Source of the DNA: Enterovibrio qingdaonensis
GTDB taxonomy: Bacteria; Pseudomonadota; Gammaproteobacteria; Enterobacterales; Vibrionaceae
Assembly (NCBI RefSeq): GCF_028683135.1
Contig: NZ_JAJUBB010000021.1
Location: 20,309-84,308, forward strand
Direction: 5' to 3'
DNA: 64,000 nt
The notes beneath the pieces are model-generated. The model searched no databases and was not told the DNA's origin. It saw only the letters and a program-made list of their open reading frames with translations. This document shows positions 54,070 through 63,200 of the stretch, piece by piece; position 1 is the first letter of the stretch; the number at the start of each line of letters is the position of its first letter. The translations under genes and the position numbers were made by a program.

Positions 54070-56749
54070 TCGGGATCCCCTTTTCTTTCACTAAGTCTGT
54101 CGTCATTCCATTTGAAGCTAAAAAGTCGTCGAGCTCTTTGTTTGCCTGCGTATAATCAAGCTCAATTAACTTATCGCCGATCGGTTTGATTTGAGGGGCG
54201 ATATCGCAAAAATCCACAAGAAGTTGGTAGTAGGATTCAATCGCCATCATATCTTGTGAAAGTATTTGCGCTTTCAACGCCATCATCCTGACATCGAGCG
54301 CATTGCTCGGTGAAGTGGACTTTGCGGAACCACTGGGATTATCTGACGACGTGGCTTGAGTCTCAGAGACATGCTGAGAACTGTGCTTAAGAAGGATTTG
54401 ACCAATTTCTTTGATTGCGTTGTCCATGTCTCGTTTAAATTGACTCAACGGGCCTTCATGATTTTCTTCAGGCGTAGACAACGCGATTTGCAGGTGTTTG
54501 GCCGATTTTCTCAAGGCAGTAACAGAGAGATTGCCCGCACTTCCCGCGATGGTGTGCGCATGCTCAGACGCTACAACATTCTGACCTTCTTCGATGTGTT
54601 GATATACTGCAGACTCTAACGTTCTTGCCTGATGGACAAAGTCACTCAACAGTTTGAAATACAGTGTTTCGTTGCCCATGACGCGTTTGATCCCCTCGTC
54701 AATATCAACGTATTCATACTCTTCATCTGTCGGCTCTATAGCAGAGGAGGACTTATCAACCGATGTCACTGCAAGTCCAAGATGCACAGCCAATTTTTGT
54801 AAGAGAGAATCTGCATCAATCGGTTTGGCAACATGATCATTCATCCCAGCAGCTTCACAACGCTGTCGGTCTTTCTCCATGGTATGCGCAGTAACGGCAA
54901 AGATGGGTAACGTATCCCCGTCTGCGGTTTCTCGAATGATTCGTGTTGCCTCAAGTCCATTCATGTCCGGCATTTCCAAGTCCATTAAAATGGCGTCGTA
55001 CAATTCAGGTGCTGGGCACACTTTAACTACTGCTTCTCTGCCTGACTGGGCAATTTCGACTTGAAAATCATTACTGATCAAAATTTCATTGGCGATACGC
55101 TGATTAATTGGCATGTCATCAACCACCAAAATACGCTTACCACCACCGTTGACGGTTACACCCGTTTGTTGCAACTGAGCGTTAATGATTCGCTGATGCG
55201 TTTTGGGCAGATTTTGGCCCATCACTTCCATAATGGTGTCAAACATGACTGACGCCGAAATAGGCTTGTGAAGATAACCATCTATTTTTCCCGGCCCTTT
55301 TTCACTTTCGATTTTGTTTTTATCAAAGGCACTGATCACAATCACAAGCGGGGTGTCTTTCGGGGACATGTCACTGTTAAGTTTCTCAAGTAAATGGAAA
55401 CCTTTCTTACCGGGCATATGCCAATCAAGCAGTATCAGATCATAAGGTTCACCTTCTAAATCGAGGACGCTGTCTTCAATGGCTTTAAACGCACTATCAA
55501 CGCTATTGGCGGAATGGCATTCGAAGCCGAGAGACTCAATGATGGTGGTATGAACCGATATGGATGATGGATTGTCGTCGACAACCAGCACCCGTAGCTT
55601 TCTCAAATCTACGGGCACAGCGAAGCTTTTCTCTGACGAGACAGAAGAAACTTGCAGTTCAATATTAAATCGAATCCCTGAGTCTTCATCAGGCATATCA
55701 CTGTAGATACTTCCCCCCATTGCTTCAATTAAACAGCAGGAAATAAGGAGGTTAAGCGATTCATCCACTTCTGACATCGCCATTGACGCACGCTCGGCAA
55801 GTTCATCAAGATGGTAGTAAGGCTGGGAGTCGGCTGATAATTTCTCATGAACCGAAAATTCAAGCGACACACTACCTTCCGTTAGCTTTGTCGCCTCAAT
55901 ACTGAGGATGATTGGACAACCGCCACCGACAATCAACGCTTCAGATATAAAGTTCAACAATACTCGGCGCAGTCGGTCAGGATCGCCGATCAGCGAGCGT
56001 GGCACATCCATTGGCACATCAAACAGCAACTCAACTTCCCGCCGTTCTGCTTCACCGAGGATGTATTCGCGAAGGCTCTCAAGTAGTTGGTCTAAATCGA
56101 AAGGCGTATTCTCTAATGTCAAAAAATCTGTGGAAAGTTCTTCAAAATCTCTCAAATTGTCACTGAGCACGCCCGCCCGTTTCAACGATCGATGTAAGCT
56201 GTCCACGTAGATGGCTTGTTTATTACTGAGAGAGGTTTGAAGAAGAATTTGTGCGCAACTCGCTGACGTAGCAAGAAGCGGATAAAGCTGCATATTCACT
56301 TGGGAGAGAACATTAAAACTTCGGCTCAATGCGCCCATGACCCCTTTTCTTGAGCCAGCAATGAGTTGTGTACCCATTTTTAGGAAGAGTTCATCAGGGC
56401 CGATCGGATAAACAAGGTAGTCCGCAGCTCCCGCTTGATAAGCGGTTCTTTTTTCCTCTTCTGAAAAACGATTGGACGTAACGATGATACGCGTATTCTT
56501 GCACGTTGGTAGAAGACGGATATTTTTGATTTCTTTTTGAATAACTTCTCCGCCATTAAACGGAAAGTCATAACTCAGAACAAGAATATTGACAGGATGC
56601 TGCTCTAATATCGTATTTAGCTTGTCTGGTGTTGCCACCGACCGCAACCAATATCCGTTTTCACTTAAGACCTGCTGATAAAAATCTATATGTGATAGGT
56701 CTACGTCGGCCAGAACGATGACGGGTTCATTTTTCACCAAGCTTTTCAT
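54053..56749 (-). CDS. Hybrid signalling protein: pseudo-receiver, degenerate kinase core, two receivers, HPt
   Basis: An 898-residue soluble protein. Residues 8-130 form a receiver-like domain with Ser59 at the usual Asp position (NILVLSYDFP). Residues 145-370 resemble a histidine kinase core, but the H box (VNMQLYPLLA) has Asn152 in place of His, and the N box (RRVLLNFISEAL) has Glu270 for the catalytic Asn. Receiver 2 (385-510) keeps Asp442 (LILLDWHMPG) and receiver 3 (538-655) keeps Asp590 (AILMDLEMPDMNG). An HPt domain follows (685-790) with His732 in AHTIAGSAGNL. It is therefore likely a phosphorelay hub fed by another kinase rather than a self-phosphorylating one. The next gene, overlapping by 17 bp, is the REC-GGDEF-EAL protein. 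Confidence 0.85.
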   Translation of the reverse strand: MKSLVKNEPVIVLADVDLSHIDFYQQVLSENGYWLRSVATPDKLNTILEQHPVNILVLSYDFPFNGGEVIQKEIKNIRLLPTCKNTRIIVTSNRFSEEEKRTAYQAGAADYLVYPIGPDELFLKMGTQLIAGSRKGVMGALSRSFNVLSQVNMQLYPLLATSASCAQILLQTSLSNKQAIYVDSLHRSLKRAGVLSDNLRDFEELSTDFLTLENTPFDLDQLLESLREYILGEAERREVELLFDVPMDVPRSLIGDPDRLRRVLLNFISEALIVGGGCPIILSIEATKLTEGSVSLEFSVHEKLSADSQPYYHLDELAERASMAMSEVDESLNLLISCCLIEAMGGSIYSDMPDEDSGIRFNIELQVSSVSSEKSFAVPVDLRKLRVLVVDDNPSSISVHTTIIESLGFECHSANSVDSAFKAIEDSVLDLEGEPYDLILLDWHMPGKKGFHLLEKLNSDMSPKDTPLVIVISAFDKNKIESEKGPGKIDGYLHKPISASVMFDTIMEVMGQNLPKTHQRIINAQLQQTGVTVNGGGKRILVVDDMPINQRIANEILISNDFQVEIAQSGREAVVKVCPAPELYDAILMDLEMPDMNGLEATRIIRETADGDTLPIFAVTAHTMEKDRQRCEAAGMNDHVAKPIDADSLLQKLAVHLGLAVTSVDKSSSAIEPTDEEYEYVDIDEGIKRVMGNETLYFKLLSDFVHQARTLESAVYQHIEEGQNVVASEHAHTIAGSAGNLSVTALRKSAKHLQIALSTPEENHEGPLSQFKRDMDNAIKEIGQILLKHSSQHVSETQATSSDNPSGSAKSTSPSNALDVRMMALKAQILSQDMMAIESYYQLLVDFCDIAPQIKPIGDKLIELDYTQANKELDDFLASNGMTTDLVKEKGIPNANQS

Positions 56750-57236
56750 TGCGCCTACCTTTCGGAGTAATGTGTCAGAAGCTAAAGTGCCTCGTGCTCA
56801 ACATCATTTTGATTCCAACAGATAGCGATAAGATCATTAAACAAAGCGATATTCTCGTCCGCTTTTAACACACTGTTTTATGTGACCAATCTTAAAAAAC
56901 ACTATCTCTTATCTCAAAAATGAAGCAAAAGTTTGCTCTTTAAAACTAGTGTCTTTTTGACTTCTGTGCCAAATCCTCTTTTCCAGCAATGAATTGCCCG
57001 TCATTTAAGATCTATTCTTTTCATCTTTGCTAAAACACTGCAGAAGGGCCTCTCTCGCCCTCCCAAATTTCGTCGCAAATCCCGCATTCTCATATATGAA
57101 ACACTTCCCTTTCAAAACTTTACAAATTCTCAGCTAGCCCCTTAGCAGTGGTCGTTTTGTGTACTAGGGTTAATTCACGACCAATTTATGAATCGTTATC
57201 TTCATTTCTAAGACATTGAAGTTAAAGGAGAGACAA
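56750..57236. promoter_or_regulatory. Divergent regulatory region between the signalling operon and the adhesin gene
   Basis: A 487-bp AT-rich stretch with no supportable gene. It should contain the promoters for the leftward signalling pair and the rightward giant adhesin. Strong AAAGGAG six bases before 57237 marks the adhesin start. I cannot place a -24/-12 or FleQ-type site with confidence. Confidence 0.5.
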
Positions 57237-60200
57237 ATGGCAATATCCTTGGTACTCAGTCAGGTTGTGGGGCAAGCATTTGTGGTTAAGCCCGACGGCG
57301 AAACGGTTCCCGCTCAACCCAATGCTGCATTACAAACCGGCGACGTTCTTTCCGTCCCAAAAGGGAAAAATGCGTGGCTCGTGACAGAAGACCAAGAACA
57401 AATTGATGTGCTCGATGAGGCATTATTAGTGGGTGAAGAGGGCATTGAAATCCTTGACCTTCCTTCTGATGTCCTGGACATTATTGCCGCTATTGAAGAG
57501 GGTGATGACCCTTCAGAAAAAGAAGGTACTGAAACAGCTGCAGGTGAAGAGCTATCAAGCTCAACGCTGAGCGTTCAGAGCATCATTGAGTCAAATAATT
57601 CCAAAGGAGGCACGGATACCACTATTCGCTTCAGCACTCTATCGCTTGAAGGGATGGGGATGTCTAGGGGTCAGGCTGACTCTTTACTTAATTCGCGCTA
57701 CGCGGCACTTTTGGCAAGTCGAAACCAAGACCAAGACCAAGACCAAGACCAAGACCAAGACCAAGACCAAGAATATGTTGCTCCCGAATTTGCGCCTATC
57801 AACATCAACTTCGAGGAAGACGGCGACTTAACAATTTCGCGTGAAGATATCCTGCCGTATATCACTGGCGGCAATACTGACAATATCCAGATAACCAATA
57901 TCATCCCCAGTGTTGAAGGCGCGACCATCATACAAAATGAAGACGGCTCATACACATTGCGCCCCCCCGAAAATTTCAATGGGCAAATGACATTCAAAGT
58001 AGAAATAACCGATGGCGTGACCACCTTTTCCAGTGACATTTCGGTGACCGTATCAGCAATAGAAGATGCACCAGAAATTCAATTAAATCCCGTCGCGCTT
58101 TCAGAGGACAGCAATGTTTCTGAAGGGTCTGTCATTGCAAACATTTCGACCAACGATGGTGACGGCGACCGCCTTGAGGTAGCGATCACTAACGATCCCA
58201 ATGGATACTTTGCGATCGAGAGTGGAAACGTCGTTCTGACTGCCGCTGGGCAAGCCGCGATCGATGATGACACATTAGCCCTAGAAGAGATAAGCGTGAC
58301 GGTTTCCGTCACCGACGGCAAAACCACGGTAGAAGAAACCATTACTATCCCTATCACTCGGACTGATGACGATGCCGTTGTCGAAGGTGATACGGAGGCT
58401 ACTGTTACCGACCCTTCAGGCCCAGCAATAGGCACCGCATCAGGCACGTTAAACGTGGTTGATATTGACTCTAACAATCAAACCACACTCAATAATGAAA
58501 CCCTGATTGGCGAATATGGCACGCTTCAAGTAGAAAACGGCGCATGGACCTATACTACCGACAACGAGAAAGTCGCACCACTTGCTGAAGGCGACCAAGC
58601 CACTGACACCTTCACCGTTACTGCCAGTGATGGCAGCACTCATCAAATTGTACTTACCATAGAAGGCACCAATGACGCCGCAAGCGTATCTGGCGATATT
58701 TCCGCAACCATTGTGGCTGATAACGGAATGCTACAAGCCTCCGGTCAGTTATCTTCCGATGATGTTGATGGCAACAACGACTCCTTCATTGCAGAAACAG
58801 TGCAATCACTTCGCGGTGAACTAACCATCGATAGCGATGGCTCTTGGACGTACACATCAACCGATCCTACTGGTGCAATTCAAGCATTAGGTGAAGGGGA
58901 CTCGCTAGCTGAATACGTTACAGTGCGCACGGAAGATGGTACCGAACAACAAATCGCCATTACCTTTGAGGGTGTCAATGACGATGCTGTGTTCTCCGCC
59001 ATCACGACAGGCTCAGTCACTGAATCTGATACGGCGATGACTACCAGTGGCTCTCTCAATGTCGACGACGCCGATGCAGGCGAATCGTTTATGCAGGCCG
59101 GTACATTTAGCGGAGCCTATGGTGAAGTCACTATGGATCGCGCCGGAAACTGGAGCTATACCACCAGCGACAGCAGCCATACTGCGATAAATTCATTAAC
59201 AGATGGCGAGAACCTCACCGATACCATCACGGTTTTCTCCCTTGATGGTACCGAAACACAGATCACAATCACCATCAACGGCACCAATGATGCGGCAGTC
59301 ATTGATGGAAATATCGCCGCCACCGTTGTCGATAACGGTGGTGTCATGTCCACCTCTGGCACATTGACGTCGACTGATGTAGACGGCAATAACAATACCT
59401 TTATTGCCGAAACCATTAACACACCACGCGGACAACTCTCAATCAGTGAGACTGGCGAATGGACATATTCCACGTCTGATCCGTCAGGCGCAATTCAACG
59501 TCTCGGTGACGGAGAAACGCTGACTGAGGTTGTCACTGTCAGGGCAGAAGACGGCACCACACAACAACTCACGTTGACGCTAGAGGGCATCAACGACACG
59601 CCTGTTTTCTCCGCCGTATCGGCGCGAGACGTATTTGAATCTAATGACGTCATCAGTGTCGGCGGATCTATCAATATTAACGATGCCGATACTGGCGAAT
59701 CCTTCATGGAAGCCGGTACTTATATCGGCGATTTTGGTTCTGTCACCATCGACCGCGCCGGCAATTGGACATACACCACCGATCCATCATCTAACGCGTC
59801 GTTGGATGCACTATCAGATGGGGAACGGACACTTGACACCATCACCGTGCGCGCCGTTGACGGAACGGAAACGGACATTCAAGTCACGATCATTGGTACC
59901 AATGATCCCGCGGTTATTGCAGGTGATATCGTCGGCACCGTCGTCGAAGCAGACGGAACCATGACGACAACTGGTGAACTCACATCAACCGATGTCGACG
60001 GAAATGACAATACATTTACGCCCCAAACGATTGAAGGCAGATGGGGCGAAATTACGATTGAAGCCGATGGTAGTTGGACTTACTCCACCAATGACGATAA
60101 AGGGGCTATTGATCGTTTAGGTCAAGGAGAGCAACTAACAGATACCATCACTGTCGAAGCACAAGATGGTACACAGCAGGCCATAACCATCACCATTGAC

Positions 60201-63200
60201 GGCGTTAATGACGATGCCGTGTTTGGCGGAATGACCAGTGTCTCTATCAACGAAACAGATGGACAATTGACGACGAGCGGACGCGCAACCGTGTCTGATG
60301 CAGAGGCCGGCCAACAGTTTTTCACTGCGGGCACCTATACTGGCACGTATGGCGAAATCACCATCGACCGCGCGGGAAATTGGACATATACATCAGACGA
60401 TGTAAATAACGCGACATTTGATGCGCTGGATGCTGGCGACTCGCTGCCTGATACGATTACCGTAACGTCACTCGACGGCACAGAACTCGACATCACCATT
60501 ACGATAACAGGAACCAATGATGCTCCTGTTGTCAGCGGTCAGTTCGGCGATTCAGTGACAGATTCTACGTCAGGCGATACCGTCACCGCGACAGGGTCGA
60601 TCAGCATTTCTGATGTTGATGCTGACGATAGCCCAACGTTTTCCGACACCGCTATAGAAGGCGCGTACGGTTCTTTAGTCCTTGCTGACGGAGAGTGGAC
60701 TTACACACTCGATAAAGATGCCGCCAGCGTATTAAACGCAGGTCAACAAGCAACTGATACCTTAGTTCTGACAGCATCGGATGGCACACAGCAAAGTATT
60801 GTTATCGCCATTACCGGTACCGATGATGCGCCAATTTTTCAAGGTAACGTCACCGGTTCATTGAGTGATAACGAAAACCTGACAACTTCAGGTTCCATAG
60901 AGATCATCGATGCGGATGCAGAAGACACACCCACGCTGCCAGATGCCAACGTGGATGGCACCTATGGATCATTGTCTTTGGTTGGCGGCGAGTGGACGTA
61001 CACCTTAAACCCTGACGCTGCAGCCTCATTACCTGACGGCGAAACAACCACTGACACCCTTACCATTGAAGCGTCTGATGGCAGCACCCATGAGATAGTC
61101 ATTACCATTACAGGCACAGATCAAGAGCCTGTACTTACTGGGAACACGACAGGTGGTGTAACAGAAGGAAGCGGCACGATCACAGCCACAGGTACGGTAG
61201 ACTTGGTAGATATCGACAGTGGAGAGAATCCTACCCTGCCGAATGTGACCGTCGCAGGTCAATACGGATCGCTAACCTTAAATGAAGGCAACTGGACCTA
61301 TACGCTCGACCCGGATTTGGCACAATACCTAGACCAAGATCAAACCACCACAGATACCATCACGATTGAAGCATCAGATGGCACGTTCCACGACATTGTC
61401 ATTACCATTACGGGTACAGAAGATGCTGCAGAGCTAGGCGGTGATATTGCAGGTAATGTCACCGATGAATCAGGTACGCTAACAGCCAGCGGCAACCTGA
61501 CTGTCAGCGATCCAGATACCAACGATAATCCAACCTTGCCAGATGCCAATCACCAAGGTCAGTACGGCACATTCACGATGACTGACGGTGCTTGGACATA
61601 TACTTTAGACCCAGAGCTCGCCGACGTGCTAGATAATGGCACTGTCGTACAAGATGTCATTACGATCACCGATTCCATGGGCGGCTCACATGAACTTGTA
61701 ATCAATGTGACAGGTACTGACAATGCTGCAGAGTTAGTTGGCGATACAACGGGCAATCTGGTAGAAGGCGTTGATACCAGTACATCTGGCACTATCGATA
61801 TTATCGATCCTGACAGCAACGATAACCCAACGTTGGTAGACACCGACATAACGACAGATTACGGTTCGTTCTCGCTGGTCAATGGTGAATGGACGTACAC
61901 CGTCAATCAAGACACCGCACAAGGTCTCAACGCAGGGCAAACAGCAACCGACACTATTACTCTTGAAGATGACAAAGGCCAAGAGTATGAGCTTGTAATC
62001 ACCATTGAGGGGACCGCTGACAATCCTGTTGTTTCCGGTGATTTCACTGGCACCGTTACGGCTGAAACTGGGCCGACCGTTGAGGTCTCCCACCTCTTTG
62101 TCTTTGGTGATGATGCCGACGGTGATACTGATTCATTCAGCGTTTCGAGCCAGCCGTCAGAGATAGACTTCAATACTATCGGTTTTAGTGCAGCCATCAC
62201 TGACACCGATGGTCAACTCAATAACGACGGCTCACAAACTATTGAATTAGGCGGAAATAGCTATCCTGTGTCTGCTAACGCGACGGTGCAATACAGTGAT
62301 GCCTACGGCAACGTATTCACCTTTGGCGTACTCACTGTTGCCGCAGATCAAGCCGGTAATTTCTTTGGGAACGGCGATTCTCCCACTACGCTTTTGGTAC
62401 AAATTGATGGTCCAGACATTGTCCCGGGCACAGATCTCTCATTGGTTGAAAGCTCATATACCGAAGTCAGTGCGATCAACTATCTCGATGTCTCAAACGA
62501 CATTACCGCCACGGGCCAGCTCAGTATCAGCGATGTGGATACTGATGACACGCCAGCGTTTGAAAATACCACTCTCGAAGGTGATTACGGTACATTTACA
62601 CTCGACAATGGAACGTGGACTTACACATTAGATCCTGAGAAAGCAAAAGAGTTAGACGCTGATGATGTCGTGACAGAAAGCTTTACGCTCACCGCGACTG
62701 ACAATACACAACAAACAATTTCCATTGAAGTTACTGGCACAGATGATGCTGCCATTGTCACGGGCAATACAACAGGCTCTGTGACCGATCAAGATACGTC
62801 CACTACAGGTTCCATCACGGTCACTGACCCTGATTCGGGTCAAACGGCGACCGTTGATAACACCACTATAGAAGGCGACTACGGTACTTTTGAGCTAGTG
62901 GGTGGTGAATGGACTTATACGGTTGATCCTGACAAAGCCCAAGCTCTGCCTGATGGCGACGTGGAAACCGACACCTTTGAACTCACCGCATCTGATGGTT
63001 CTAAGCACGAAATCGTCATTACGGTAACAGGTACCAATGACGCCGCAGTTGTAACGGGCGATACCACGGGCAGTGTTGATTTAGATGCCGACACACCAGA
63101 AACCAGTGTCTCTGGCACGCTGTCCATTTCTGATGTGGATGATGGCGAGTCCCCACGTTTCGATAACGTCACCATTGAAGGAGGGTACGGTACCTTTAGC

